A stretch of DNA of 64,000 nucleotides from Shuttleworthella satelles DSM 14600 (GTDB lineage Bacteria > Bacillota > Clostridia > Lachnospirales > Lachnospiraceae): assembly GCF_000160115.1 (NCBI RefSeq), contig NZ_GG665867.1:186001-250000 (forward strand). Direction: 5' to 3'. The notes under the pieces were generated by a model. The model did not search any database and had not been told where the DNA came from. It worked only from the letters and a program-made list of their open reading frames with translations. Shown here in pieces: positions 39,027 to 48,144 of the stretch. How positions within the stretch are numbered: the stretch's first letter is position 1; the number at the start of each line of letters is the position of its first letter. The translations under genes were made by a program, and so were the position numbers.

Positions 39027-40548
39027 CTTTCACTCTCCTAATCTCCAAGACTCTTTTCGTGTTCTGATTCGCCTGATAAAACTGACTCTGCCTGTATCCG
39101 ATGATCCAGACAATCTCAGATCCATCCGCTAAAAGAGGGCAGGAGGCCCTGAGTCCCGCGGGGATCTTTCGATTGATCATAAATCGCTTCAAGCTCTGTC
39201 TGTGGCCGGCCGCATCGATACAGACGCGATCATGCGGCTCTCTGAAGCGAATCTGAAGAGCAGTCCTGATTTTATCATAATCAAATGCCTTCGTATAGGG
39301 CGCCAGCCGACCTTGCTCCTTTCCCCCGCCCTCGATCAGACGGTAATGATAGCGGTCTTCCCCCAGCGCGATCAGCCCCGAGTCACCGATTCTAAGATCT
39401 GTGGGAATGCGGTCCTGACGGATCTTCGCCCTGTTAGCTGTCTCAAGCCCGGGGCCTATCTCCGGTCCGGGGTCTGTCTCCGGTCCGGGGCCTGTCTCCG
39501 ATCCGGAGTCTGTCTCCTCTTCTCCGGACGATCTCGAAAAGAACTGAAGACTCTTATAGCCCCGAATGACGAGCAGGCCATAGGGCAAATCCAGCCGCCG
39601 TCCCGCCTGGCCGCGCAAAAGGTCGAGTAGAGCCTGCACATGCGCGCAGCCAAGGTCTTTAGCCCCTCCGGCCGCCGTCTCTAGGGCAAGACGCAGAATC
39701 TCCCTCTGCAAAAAGGGGTCTTCCCTCTTCAGGTCAAGAGAGAGAATCCAGCTCGCGGGGCGGGGCAGAAGGCGCTCTGTCAAATCTCCCCTCTCCTGTC
39801 CTCCCGGCAGAAGATACCGGTCCAGGGCTCTCTTTGCCTGCCTTCGGATATAACCTGACGCCTCTCTCGCGATTCCCGCCGTGCGCGCCATATGCTCCAG
39901 GGCTCTTTGGTTCTCCCCCAAAAGGGGAGGCAGGACCTGATGACGGATCCGATTGCGGCTGTAGGTATCCTCCTCGTTGCTTCGATCTCTTCTCCATTCC
40001 TGGCCCAGGTCACGCAGCCAGTCTTCAATCTCTCTTCTGGACGCGGCCAGAAGGGGGCGGACAATCCTGCCCCTTTTGGGGGGGATTGCCGCCAATCCCT
40101 CCAGACCGGTCCCCCTGACCAGATGAAAGAGAAGGGTCTCCGCCGCGTCATTCAAATTGTGGGCCAGGACGATTTTTGCCCCGTCCCATCGGGCCGCCGC
40201 CTCTTCCAGGGCCTGATAACGGAGTATGCGGGCCGCCTCTTCTTCAGACCGCCCTTCTGTCTCCGCGAGAGCCCGCACATCCACCGGCACGACCTGACAG
40301 GGCAGGCCGTGCTCCCGGCACAGCTTCCTGACCCAGGCGGCATCCTCCAGACTCTCCCTCCCCCGAAGGCCGTGTTCTACATGTAAAACCCGCAGGAGCA
40401 GATCGTATTTTCGCCTCCAGATCAGAGCCAGCCGCAGAAGGGCAACCGAATCCGCCCCACCGGAGACCGCCAGAAGAAGACGGTCTTTGGGCGCAAGCAT
40501 CTCTTCTCCCACCGCATAAGACCAGATCCTCTCCGCAAAATCGTCCAC
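39019..40548 (-). CDS. tilS: tRNA(Ile)-lysidine synthase with repeat-containing linker
   Basis: It converts the wobble C34 of tRNA-Ile(CAU) to lysidine so that AUA is read as Ile. The 509-residue protein has the PP-loop SGGADS near 29-34, the N-type ATPase core and the C-terminal TilS domain (ADGSEIVWIIGYR). Between them, at about residues 342-366, is a Gly/Pro/Glu tract made of four 18-bp units. The start is GTG with GGGAGG upstream. Confidence 0.95.
   Translation of the reverse strand: MDDFAERIWSYAVGEEMLAPKDRLLLAVSGGADSVALLRLALIWRRKYDLLLRVLHVEHGLRGRESLEDAAWVRKLCREHGLPCQVVPVDVRALAETEGRSEEEAARILRYQALEEAAARWDGAKIVLAHNLNDAAETLLFHLVRGTGLEGLAAIPPKRGRIVRPLLAASRREIEDWLRDLGQEWRRDRSNEEDTYSRNRIRHQVLPPLLGENQRALEHMARTAGIAREASGYIRRQAKRALDRYLLPGGQERGDLTERLLPRPASWILSLDLKREDPFLQREILRLALETAAGGAKDLGCAHVQALLDLLRGQAGRRLDLPYGLLVIRGYKSLQFFSRSSGEEETDSGSETGPGPETDPGPEIGPGLETANRAKIRQDRIPTDLRIGDSGLIALGEDRYHYRLIEGGGKEQGRLAPYTKAFDYDKIRTALQIRFREPHDRVCIDAAGHRQSLKRFMINRKIPAGLRASCPLLADGSEIVWIIGYRQSQFYQANQNTKRVLEIRRVKDE
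39451..39522. repeat. 18-bp tandem repeat, four units, inside tilS
   Basis: Units start at 39451, 39469, 39487 and 39505; the first three share GGGGYCTRTCTCCGRTCC and the last is diverged. In frame they give GPEIGP/GPETDP-like hexapeptides. Confidence 0.85.
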
Positions 40549-40672
40549 CGCCTCGTCTTCCTCCCTCTTCTCCTGTCGGCCCGCGCTCCCGGCAACAGGC
40601 TTTCAATCGCTCCGACGGATCCCCTCACTTGCCTGCGGGCCGCCGGCCGCATCCCTTCTCTTCTCTGACAAG

Positions 40673-40698
40673 AAAAAACCCGACAAGCCAATGTCGAG
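40673..40698 (-). terminator. Intrinsic terminator after divIC
   Basis: CTCGACA and TGTCGGG pair (7 bp, one G-U) around a 6-nt loop, followed by TTTTTT on the minus strand, 12 nt after the divIC stop. Confidence 0.85.
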
Positions 40699-40709
40699 TC
40701 CTCCTGTCC

Positions 40710-41036
40710 TTATTTCTTCTCGCGGAAGATGATCTCGTTGGGATGAACCATCCCCAGCTTGCTCTGGGCCTCATGCTCCGCGTAAGCGTCTGTCATCGTG
40801 TAGTTCACCTGGTTCTCAAGCTCTTTGGCCCTCTCCTCCTGCTGCTGCAGCTCCTTCTGGTAGACGGCAGCCTTCTCCTTGTAGCTCCGCTGCTTCTGAT
40901 AGAGACGGGTCAGCTGGACCAACATCGTCACAGCAAAGATCACTGTCAGCAGAGCAAAAACTGCCCGCCGACGCCGCCTGGTCTTGTTGGCCTGTGGCCT
41001 TTCCTGCCTTTTGATTGGTCTAATCTCTTCGCTCAT
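40710..41036 (-). CDS. divIC: Septum formation initiator, DivIC/FtsB type
   Basis: A 108-residue divisome protein with a basic cytosolic start, one helix (about 25-45) and an outer coiled coil (YQKELQQQEERAKELENQVN). It is expected to bind FtsL and DivIB. It lies between rqcP and tilS, as in Bacillus, but here yabP, yabQ and spoIIE are absent from the interval. A terminator follows directly. Confidence 0.88.
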   Translation of the reverse strand: MSEEIRPIKRQERPQANKTRRRRRAVFALLTVIFAVTMLVQLTRLYQKQRSYKEKAAVYQKELQQQEERAKELENQVNYTMTDAYAEHEAQSKLGMVHPNEIIFREKK

Positions 41037-41129
41037 GAATTTCTTTCCTGGTCTGATCCCCTGCTGACAGCTCGCAGATTAAGCTCTCTGAATACAACTA
41101 TGATAGGAGCACGAGCCGGATTTGGCAAG

Positions 41130-41369
41130 TCAGAGGTACTCAAAGAGCTCCTTGGCCTCTTCCTTCTTCGTCGTATCCTGTATCTCCAGAACACGAACCT
41201 TGACCGTGCGATTCCCGAAGGCGATCTCTATGATATCTCCCACCGAGACCTTGGCAGAGGCCTTGGCCGGCCGGCCGTTCACAAGCACGCGTCCGGCATC
41301 GCAGGCCGCGTTGGCCACGGTTCTGCGCTTGATCAGTCTTGAAACCTTGAGGAACTTGTCCAGTCTCAT
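41130..41369 (-). CDS. rqcP: RqcP/YabO-like S4-domain RNA-binding protein
   Basis: A 79-residue protein that is almost only an S4 domain: MRLDKFLKVSRLIKRRTVANAACDAG and then RVLVNGRPAKASAKVSVGD. In Bacillus RqcP joins RqcH to tag stalled nascent chains on 50S ribosomes. The size and the place upstream of divIC agree. The ribosome site is AAAGGAG. Confidence 0.92.
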   Translation of the reverse strand: MRLDKFLKVSRLIKRRTVANAACDAGRVLVNGRPAKASAKVSVGDIIEIAFGNRTVKVRVLEIQDTTKKEEAKELFEYL

Positions 41370-41472
41370 ATCCCTCTCCTTTTAAAATATCGTCCCTTTG
41401 AACTCCTGTCCGGCAAAATAAGACTGGCCGCAGGCATCCTTAAGCCGCAGTCATCCCGCAATCATGAATAAG

Positions 41473-41533
41473 AAAAACCGATCTCCATATTTCGCACCTG
41501 CATATCCATGCACATACGCTATATGGCGATCGG
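41473..41533 (-). terminator. Intrinsic terminator after hup
   Basis: Arms of 13 bp (41478-41490 and 41521-41533, one mismatch) with an inner partly paired loop of 30 nt are followed by TTTTTCTT on the minus strand. Confidence 0.8.
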
Positions 41534-41578
41534 CTCTCTGTCTTCTGCAATTTCTTACAAATCGCTCAATTCGAAGAA

Positions 41579-41854
41579 TTACTTGTTTACAGCATCCTTC
41601 AGTGCCTTGCCGGCCTTGAACTTAGGTGCCTTAGAAGCAGCAATCTTCATGGTCTTGCCGGTCTGGGGGTTGCGTCCGGTTCTTGCGGATCTCTTGGAAA
41701 CCTCAAAGGTACCGAAGCCGACAAGCTGGATCTTCTCGCCCTTCTTAAGGCTCTTAGATACAACGTCGGTGAATGCCTTCAACGCTGCCTCTGCATCCTT
41801 CTTGGACAGATCAGCCTGCTCTGCAATTGCTGCAACTAACTCAGTCTTGTTCAT
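41579..41854 (-). CDS. hup: HU-type DNA-binding protein
   Basis: A 91-residue nucleoid protein. It begins [22 protein letters not shown] and has the HU signature [21 protein letters not shown], including the DNA-intercalating RNPQTG arm. The start at 41854 follows AGGAGG; a longer upstream frame is not used. Own consensus promoter and own terminator, so it is a single-gene unit, consistent with high expression. Confidence 0.97.
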   Translation of the reverse strand: MNKTELVAAIAEQADLSKKDAEAALKAFTDVVSKSLKKGEKIQLVGFGTFEVSKRSARTGRNPQTGKTMKIAASKAPKFKAGKALKDAVNK

Positions 41855-41918
41855 TTCTATTCCTCCTATATTAACAGTTCCGATTCTCCTTGGGTTCTCC
41901 CCCGAATCGTATAAACCC

Positions 41919-41947
41919 TTTATAATGGATTTTATTTTGCTTGTCAA
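41919..41947 (-). promoter_or_regulatory. Promoter of hup, overlapping cca stop
   Basis: TTGACA (41942-41947) and TATAAA (41919-41924) with a 17-bp spacer. The TGA stop codon of cca lies inside the TTGACA box. The start site would be about 55 nt from the hup ATG. Confidence 0.85.
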
Positions 41948-43329
41948 GAAAAAGCCCCGTCTTGCGGGCTTTCCCCGAGATTTAAGAGAATTTCCCGGCT
42001 TTTCTTTCTCAGATAGTCCGCCTGATTGTGCTCCGGCTCCTCTAAGACATCCTCTAAAAGGGCGGATAAGACTTCTCCCACCAGCCTTCCCTGGGGCAGT
42101 CCCATCTCAAGAAGGTCCCTTCCCGAAATAGCCAGGTCTCCCACGGACAGGGCCTCCTTTTTTTGCAGAATCTGCTCCCGCAGGCGCTCGAAATCGTCAA
42201 TCTCCCCCAGCTTCTCCTCACGCTTGTAATCACTCTGGGCCAGCATGTCCGCCCGCTTCAAGGCAAAGAGCCGGGGAAAGGCCTGTGCTCCCACCCGAAC
42301 CATAGCCCGGCGGACGGACCGCAGATCAGCCCCGGGACGCTCATCATGATAGCACACCAGCTGTACTACCCGATCCGTGGTATCCTTGTCAAAGCGCAGA
42401 CGCCTGAGAATTTCCCCGGCCATCCTGGCTCCCTCTTTTGGATGCCCCTTGAAGTGGTCGACGCCCCTTTCATCCGTCGTTCTGCAGACCGGCTTGGCGA
42501 TATCATGAAGGAGGGCCGCCAAACGCAGGACGGGGTCATCGGGCACCCCCTGCATGACAAGCAGGGTATGGTGGCCCACATCGGTAAAGTGGTGGGGGGT
42601 ATTCTGCGGCGTCCTCATACAGGCGTCGAACTCCGGGAGGAAAACTGCTGTGAGCCCCAGCTCATAAGCCATCTCAAGGCAGGCCGGATGAGGGGAACAG
42701 ATGGTCTTCATCAGTTCCACCCGAATGCGCTCCGCCGAGACCTTCTTTAAGTTCTCGGCCAGGTCCCGGATGGCTGACGCTGTGTCCGCGTCCAGCCCGA
42801 AGCCCAGCTGGGCCGCAAAGCGGACCGCCCTGAGCATGCGAAGCGCGTCCTCGGTAAATCTCTGATGGGGATCCCCCACGCAGCGGACCAGCTTTCGCTT
42901 TAGATCGCCGATCCCGTCAAATTCGTCCACCAGGCCGCGATCGGGATGGTAGGCCATGGCGTTGATTGTAAAGTCACGGCGCTTCAGATCCTCCGTGAGA
43001 CTGGGCGTATAGCGGACCGTCCTGGGATGACGTCCGTCCAGATACTCCCCGTCGACGCGGTAGGTCGTCAGTTCATAGCCGATATGATCCAGCATGACGG
43101 TCACAGTCCCGTGCTGAATCCCCGTATCAATCGTATGGGAAAAGAGGGCCTTGATCTCCCGGGGACAGGCCGAGCTGGTAATATCCCAATCGTCCGGAAT
43201 GCGCCCGAGGACAGAGTCCCGGACGCATCCACCGACGGCATAAGCCTCATGACCGGCCGCCTCCAGAGTATGAATGATCTGCCGCACAGGGGCCGGCAGA
43301 TCAATTGACAGCTTCTGACCTCTTCTCAT
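41944..43329 (-). CDS. cca: CCA-adding tRNA nucleotidyltransferase with HD domain
   Basis: A 461-residue class II nucleotidyltransferase that adds or repairs the 3' CCA of tRNAs. The catalytic [18 protein letters not shown] (about 33-50) carries the DxD metal pair. The template-like motif [18 protein letters not shown] follows. An HD phosphohydrolase domain ([21 protein letters not shown]) is near 240-285. Whether it adds full CCA or only CC/A cannot be told. The ATG overlaps the proS stop by one base (TGATG). Confidence 0.93.
   Translation of the reverse strand: MRRGQKLSIDLPAPVRQIIHTLEAAGHEAYAVGGCVRDSVLGRIPDDWDITSSACPREIKALFSHTIDTGIQHGTVTVMLDHIGYELTTYRVDGEYLDGRHPRTVRYTPSLTEDLKRRDFTINAMAYHPDRGLVDEFDGIGDLKRKLVRCVGDPHQRFTEDALRMLRAVRFAAQLGFGLDADTASAIRDLAENLKKVSAERIRVELMKTICSPHPACLEMAYELGLTAVFLPEFDACMRTPQNTPHHFTDVGHHTLLVMQGVPDDPVLRLAALLHDIAKPVCRTTDERGVDHFKGHPKEGARMAGEILRRLRFDKDTTDRVVQLVCYHDERPGADLRSVRRAMVRVGAQAFPRLFALKRADMLAQSDYKREEKLGEIDDFERLREQILQKKEALSVGDLAISGRDLLEMGLPQGRLVGEVLSALLEDVLEEPEHNQADYLRKKSREILLNLGESPQDGAFS
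41947..41972 (-). terminator. Intrinsic terminator inside the 3' end of cca
   Basis: AAAGCCC and GGGCTTT arms (7 bp, 8-nt loop) are followed by TTTTTC, all within the last codons of cca. It abuts the hup promoter. Confidence 0.65.
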
Positions 43330-44768
43330 CAATATGCCTTACCCCAGTAGACCAGCCTGTGCGCGGGCTTCCCGCAGCAGACGCATTTGTCATCAATGGT
43401 ATCCTCGTCAAATGGCATGCAGCGGCTGGTCGCTGTCGTATCCTCCTTGATCCTGTCCTCACAGGCCTCGTCTCCGCACCACATGCCGCGGATGAAGCCC
43501 GGCCTGTTTGCAACAGCGTCCTTGAATTCCTCATAAGTGTGCGCATCTGAAATATGGCTGTTCAGGAAGTCCTTTGCCCTTGCAAGCATATCCTCCTGCT
43601 CCTGCTCAAGAAGCTGTTCCGCCCTCTCTGTGAGCTCACGCATGGGCACAAAGACCTTCTTGCGGTTGTCACGGCGAACCATGACTACCTGTTCCTTCTC
43701 AATATCCTTGGGTCCGACCTCAATGCGAAGGGGGATTCCCCTCATCTCCGCCTCGGCAAACTTCCAGCCGGGGCTCTTTTCAGAGTCGTCCAGCTTGACG
43801 GAGAATCCGGCCTTCTGCAGTTGCTGACGGAGTTCTTCGGCCTTCTCGAGAACTCCCTCCTTCTGCTGCATGACAGGCACAATGACAATCTGGACGGGGG
43901 CGATACGGGGAGGAAGCACCAGGCCGGAGTCGTCTCCATGCACCATAATAATGGCCCCGATCAGGCGGGTAGATACCCCCCAGGAGGTCTGATGCACATA
44001 CCGCAGCTGATTATTCTTGTCCGTGTACTGAATCCCGTAAGCTCTTGCGAATCCGTCTCCGAAGTTGTGGGAGGTTCCTGACTGGAGAGCTTTGCCATCA
44101 TGCATCAAGGTCTCAATGGTGTATGTCGCCTCTGCTCCGGCAAACTTCTCCTTATCGGTCTTGCGCCCCTTAATCACGGGAATCGCCAGATATTTCTCGC
44201 AGAAATCCGCATAGACATTCAGCATCTGAATGGTTCTGGCCTCAGCTTCTTCCGCAGTCGCATGCGCGGTATGACCTTCCTGCCAGAGGAACTCGGAAGA
44301 GCGGAGGAAGGGACGGGTGGTCTTCTCCCAGCGGACAACAGAGCACCACTGGTTGTAGACCTTTGGCAGGTCCCGATAGGACTGGACAATGGTGGAATAG
44401 AGATCGCAGAAGAGGGTCTCTGATGTCGGCCGGATGGCCAGTCGCTCCTGCAGGGGCTGGATGCCGCCCTGGGTCACCCAGGCCACCTCCGGGGCGAAGC
44501 CCTCGACATGCTCCGCCTCTTTTTTCAGGAGACTCTCCGGCATCAGCAGGGGCATGTAGACGTTTTCCACCCCTGTCTCCTTGAACATCGCGTCCATATT
44601 CTTCTGGATATTCTCCCAGATGGCATAGCCGAGGGGCTTATAGATCATAAATCCCTTGAGAGAGGAGTACTGCATCAGCTCCGCCTTCTTAACCACATCG
44701 GTATACCACTGGGCGAAATCCTCACTTCTGGGTGTAATCTCCTCGACAAACTTCTTATCCTTAGCCAT
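43329..44768 (-). CDS. proS: Prolyl-tRNA synthetase, archaeal/eukaryotic type
   Basis: A 479-residue class II synthetase of the short, YbaK-lacking type 3. Motif 2 is in [26 protein letters not shown]-like sequence (about 140-170) with its Arg residues. The anticodon domain runs about 285-385. The C-terminal zinc domain has CGDEACEDR and CVCCGKPA. No insertion editing domain is present. It is coupled to cca, so both act on tRNA maturation and charging. Confidence 0.95.
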   Translation of the reverse strand: MAKDKKFVEEITPRSEDFAQWYTDVVKKAELMQYSSLKGFMIYKPLGYAIWENIQKNMDAMFKETGVENVYMPLLMPESLLKKEAEHVEGFAPEVAWVTQGGIQPLQERLAIRPTSETLFCDLYSTIVQSYRDLPKVYNQWCSVVRWEKTTRPFLRSSEFLWQEGHTAHATAEEAEARTIQMLNVYADFCEKYLAIPVIKGRKTDKEKFAGAEATYTIETLMHDGKALQSGTSHNFGDGFARAYGIQYTDKNNQLRYVHQTSWGVSTRLIGAIIMVHGDDSGLVLPPRIAPVQIVIVPVMQQKEGVLEKAEELRQQLQKAGFSVKLDDSEKSPGWKFAEAEMRGIPLRIEVGPKDIEKEQVVMVRRDNRKKVFVPMRELTERAEQLLEQEQEDMLARAKDFLNSHISDAHTYEEFKDAVANRPGFIRGMWCGDEACEDRIKEDTTATSRCMPFDEDTIDDKCVCCGKPAHRLVYWGKAY

Positions 44769-44871
44769 GATATCTCCTCACACGCCCCTCTCCTTCGCCT
44801 TCGACTGGCACACAGCGGCCAGCTCCCCGGCAATCCTCGCGGGCATTCACTGCCCTATTCTAGAAAATGCT

Positions 44872-45654
44872 CTATTTTCTGTCAATCTGAGCCGTCATAT
44901 TCAGGTAGTGTCCATGCCCGAAGCCCTCATAGAGCCGGGTGAAATGATCCTGATAATCGCTTCCCGGCCTGCCGTCGGGATCACGCCTCTGATCGGAGAG
45001 GAAGACCTGAAAGACAGCGCAGTTATTGACGTCGATCTTCCAGAAGTCCTTTCTCTCCACATGGCCGACATAGGCCAAAAGGGCGTGCAGGGCCGCCCCG
45101 TGCGAGACGACGAAAATTGTGGGCCCTGTCTTACGATCCTGACACCTTCTGTCTTTCCTAATATGACATTCTCCGGCATCTTCTTGTACAGGCTCTTCGC
45201 AATCGCTTACCACAGCCCCCCTATTTGCACACAGAACATACTGATCTCTCAAGTCCTCCACGAAGTCCGCGATGCGGTCGAAGAGGTCCTCGTAGCTCTC
45301 CGCTCCGTCCGGCGGCTCATAGTCGACGACCGTGCGAAAGAAAGATTCATAGAAGCCCTGGGCCAGCTCCTCATTGGGTTTGCCCTCCGCCTCTCCGAAG
45401 CACATCTCAATGATCCGGTCATCCGGCTCCTGAAGGTCTCTGGGCCTGCCGGAGACAATCTCCGCCGTCTCCCTGGCCCGATCTAGAGGGCTTACTATCA
45501 CGCGGTCCGGGACGATTTTCTCCTTTTTGAGGAATTTCGCCGCCTCCCTGGCCTGCTGCCTTCCCTTTTCATTGAGTCTGGTATCTGTCCTGCCCTGCAT
45601 GCGGTGCAGGACGTTCATATCGGTCTGTCCGTGCCGAATGATATATAAGTTCAT
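44872..45654 (-). CDS. Histidine phosphatase family protein with Cys-rich insert
   Basis: A 260-residue phosphoglycerate-mutase-like phosphatase. The catalytic RHGQTDMN is at 6-13, the acidic/basic partner region PLDRARETAEI at about 61-71 and the second catalytic His in VVSHGAALH. Just before that strand, an insert of about 40 residues carries four Cys (at VLCANRG, SDCEEP, GECHIR and RRCQDR). The usual family is about 200 residues. The ATG at 45654 follows AGGAGA. Substrate unknown. Confidence 0.88.
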   Translation of the reverse strand: MNLYIIRHGQTDMNVLHRMQGRTDTRLNEKGRQQAREAAKFLKKEKIVPDRVIVSPLDRARETAEIVSGRPRDLQEPDDRIIEMCFGEAEGKPNEELAQGFYESFFRTVVDYEPPDGAESYEDLFDRIADFVEDLRDQYVLCANRGAVVSDCEEPVQEDAGECHIRKDRRCQDRKTGPTIFVVSHGAALHALLAYVGHVERKDFWKIDVNNCAVFQVFLSDQRRDPDGRPGSDYQDHFTRLYEGFGHGHYLNMTAQIDRK

Positions 45655-45732
45655 GTTCTCCTCATTTCCTGGCAAGCCCTGGCGTCTGCAAAGACACTGT
45701 CAGACCGGCTCTGATCTCATGACAGGTCGATA

Positions 45733-46671
45733 TCAGATTCCATCCGATCCTTCTTCGAGACAGTTTTTAAATCGGCCGAAGGCTGTCCCCCTCGGCAAAA
45801 TCTCATAGGAGATCCGCTCTCCCGTCCCTGGATGGGGAAAGGACAGCTGACAGGCACAGAGGGCCAGGGGCTGGCCGTTGGGATCGGCCCCGTACCTGGC
45901 ATCTCCCAGGATCGGACTGCCCAGACCTGACAACTGCAGGCGAATCTGGTGGCGGCGTCCCGTCAGCAGGTGAACGCGAAGCAGGGCTAATGCCCGGCCG
46001 TCTTTTGTCTTTGAATGGTCCAGGATCTGATATTCCAGGCGGGCTTTCCTGGCTCCCTTGATCCCCGGCGCAAGCAGGCAAGCCTTCTTAGCTTCCCCAG
46101 TCCCCGGCGCAAGTTGGCAAGCCGTCTTAGCTTCCCCAGTCCCCGGCGCAGGCAGGCGGGTCTTCTTCGCCCCCTTGTCCTTCACCGCAGGCTGGTGGCC
46201 ATTCTTGGTCCCCTTGTCCTCCGGCGCAGGCTGGTGGCCATTCTTGGTCCCCTTGTCCTCCGGCGCAAGCAGGCGGCCATTCTTGCCGCGGGAAGCTGGC
46301 AGCATGTCGTTCTCCAGGAAAATCCATTCTCCCTTCCGATGGAGGGAATCCGCCTCCTGCCCGCAGTCGGGCCCCTTCGGCAGTCCCTGTGTCAGCGCCA
46401 GATAGTACTTGTCGATCCTGCCTTTCGCCTGCGCCGCCTCCAGCTTCCCGGCAGCCCGCGGGTTCTTGGCGATCACCATAAGGCCCTCGACCGGCTGATC
46501 CAGGCGGCCAATCAAGCCGATATAGTCTGACTCTCCCCGGCTCTTGCGGTAGTTCTTCAATTCCGAGACCAGGTCTGCCTGCAGGGCAGAGGCTGTCTGT
46601 GTGGCAAATCCCGCCGGTTTATAGCAGACAAAGATGTCTGCGTCCTCATATATAATTTCCGTCCGCATCAT
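45733..46671 (-). CDS. RluA-family pseudouridine synthase with in-frame minisatellite
   Basis: A 312-residue rRNA or tRNA pseudouridine synthase. It starts MMRTEIIYEDADIFVCYKPAG and has the catalytic Asp in GRLDQPVEGLMV near 60. The HLLTGRRHQIRLQL motif is near 235. Between them, residues about 125-203 are six 13-residue repeats of the form APEDKGTKNGHQP, encoded by 39-bp units. They are Lys-rich and probably disordered. There is no N-terminal S4 domain. Its start overlaps the metallophosphoesterase stop by 4 nt. Target uridine unknown. Confidence 0.9.
   Translation of the reverse strand: MMRTEIIYEDADIFVCYKPAGFATQTASALQADLVSELKNYRKSRGESDYIGLIGRLDQPVEGLMVIAKNPRAAGKLEAAQAKGRIDKYYLALTQGLPKGPDCGQEADSLHRKGEWIFLENDMLPASRGKNGRLLAPEDKGTKNGHQPAPEDKGTKNGHQPAVKDKGAKKTRLPAPGTGEAKTACQLAPGTGEAKKACLLAPGIKGARKARLEYQILDHSKTKDGRALALLRVHLLTGRRHQIRLQLSGLGSPILGDARYGADPNGQPLALCACQLSFPHPGTGERISYEILPRGTAFGRFKNCLEEGSDGI
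46063..46296. repeat. 39-bp tandem repeat, six units, inside the RluA-type gene
   Basis: Six head-to-tail units start at 46063, 46102, 46141, 46180, 46219 and 46258. They fall into two subtypes (first three against last three), so copy expansion and divergence both occurred. The period is 13 codons, so copy changes keep the frame. Confidence 0.93.
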
Positions 46672-47378
46672 CCTTGTGTCTTCCCTTGATTTCCCCTGTC
46701 CCGCTTTCCCCAGTCGGGGCGCAGGATCTCTTCCATGTCAGCCGTCTCAAGATCCAGCTTCTTTCGTCTTTCGGCATCAATCGCAATCCACTCTGACAGA
46801 GTCCTTGGCCGGTAATCACTGAACACGCAAAAGGTGTTGATCATCTGGCAGGGCAGCTGGCGGACTGTGCCATCCCTGCCCCGCACCTCCATCTGCTGGC
46901 TCTGCCGCAGGAAATGGTGGACCAGGCGCTCATCCCTCGTGTCATGCACATGTCCATAGAGCATATAGACATTGGCCGATCCGTCCTTCCCCACATGATA
47001 CTGCCCGTTGTAGCAAAAGGTGGGATAGTGAGAGAGAATCACATGCCGCCCCTGATCCCGAATCTCTTTGTATGGAGCCGCCCAGACAAAACGAGACAGG
47101 TGTTTCTGATCCAACTTCCGAAACCACTGGTCGTGATTCCCAATGACCAGGTGCAGGCGGCCAGGCAGCTGATCCAGGATCTCCATGGTCTCCTGCCCCT
47201 TCCCATAGGAGAAGTCCCCCAGGATATAGACCTCGTCCCTGGGGCCGACCGCCGCCTTCCACTGGCGGATCATACAGGCGTGCATCTGGTCCAGATCCTC
47301 AAAGGGCCTGCGGTCCATCGACGTCAGCAGGGCCTTATGGAAGAAATGACAGTCTGAGATATACAATTTCCTGGACAT
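46668..47378 (-). CDS. Calcineurin-like metallophosphoesterase
   Basis: A 236-residue enzyme with the full metal-site series: SDCHFFH (about 8-14), GDFS, GNHD (about 80), SHYP and GHVH (about 140). It belongs to the small cytosolic phosphodiesterase-like group. The ATG overlaps nothing upstream, and its stop overlaps the RluA-type start by 4 nt. The natural substrate is not evident. Confidence 0.9.
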   Translation of the reverse strand: MSRKLYISDCHFFHKALLTSMDRRPFEDLDQMHACMIRQWKAAVGPRDEVYILGDFSYGKGQETMEILDQLPGRLHLVIGNHDQWFRKLDQKHLSRFVWAAPYKEIRDQGRHVILSHYPTFCYNGQYHVGKDGSANVYMLYGHVHDTRDERLVHHFLRQSQQMEVRGRDGTVRQLPCQMINTFCVFSDYRPRTLSEWIAIDAERRKKLDLETADMEEILRPDWGKRDRGNQGKTQG

Positions 47379-47454
47379 ATCACTCCTCTCCGATCGGCCG
47401 ATCCGCGTCTCTTCTCCTGATCTGTCCCCACTCGCCGGTCCGCGCCTCTGCCCC

Positions 47455-48144
47455 TCAGACGCGGAAGCGGTATCCCACGCCCCAGATCGTCTCGATATAC
47501 TGGGGCTTAGAGGAGTCCATCTCGATTTTCTCCCGGATCCGCTTGATATGAACGGTCACTGTGGCGACCTCCCCATTGGAGCTCATATTCCAGATCTCCC
47601 GGAAGAGCTCATCCTTGGAGAAGACATGGTTGGGATGCTCCGCCAGAAAGAGGAGCAGCTCATATTCCTTGGCGGTAAATGTCCTCTCCTCCCCGTTGAT
47701 CCAGACCCGCCGGTCGGACTTGTCGATCTTGAGACCTCGGATCTCCAGGCAGTCATTCTTGATTGGGGACGCTCCCACCAGGCGGGAATAGCGGGCCAGA
47801 TGCGCCTTGACTCTGGCCACCAGTTCCGAGGGGGAAAAGGGCTTTGTCACATAGTCATCGGCCCCCAGACCCAGACCCCGGATCTTATCGATATCGTCCT
47901 TGCGGGCAGAGACCATGAGAATCGGCCTGTCCTTGACCTCGCGGATCTTCTGGCAGATCTCAAAGCCATCCGCGCCCGGCAGCATCAGGTCCAGAATAAA
48001 AATATCGTAGTCCCCTTCCAGGGCCTTTTTCAGCCCGGCAGCTCCGTCGGTCTCGATATCCACCGAGAACTCGCTTAACTCCAGGTAATCCTTCTCCAGC
48101 TCCGCAATGGAGCGCTCATCTTCAATAATCAGTACTTTGCTCAT
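47455..48144 (-). CDS. OmpR-family response regulator
   Basis: A 229-residue regulator. The receiver (MSKVLIIEDERSIAELEKDY) has its phospho-Asp in IFILDLMLPGADG near 52 and the Lys in YVTKPFSPSEL. The winged helix starts near 130 (EERTFTAKEYELLLFLAEHP) and ends VGYRFRV. Its start overlaps the sensor kinase by 4 nt. Likely a PhoB/YycF-like envelope-stress or global regulator; the regulon is unknown. Confidence 0.94.
   Translation of the reverse strand: MSKVLIIEDERSIAELEKDYLELSEFSVDIETDGAAGLKKALEGDYDIFILDLMLPGADGFEICQKIREVKDRPILMVSARKDDIDKIRGLGLGADDYVTKPFSPSELVARVKAHLARYSRLVGASPIKNDCLEIRGLKIDKSDRRVWINGEERTFTAKEYELLLFLAEHPNHVFSKDELFREIWNMSSNGEVATVTVHIKRIREKIEMDSSKPQYIETIWGVGYRFRV

Noticed and set aside
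44769-44871. T-box leader upstream of proS
   Set aside because: The gap is about 100 nt and lacks the T-box core sequence and a terminator.
44846-44872. Terminator after the histidine phosphatase gene
   Set aside because: An AGAAAAT/ATTTTCT stem is only 7 A/T-rich pairs and has no T-run.
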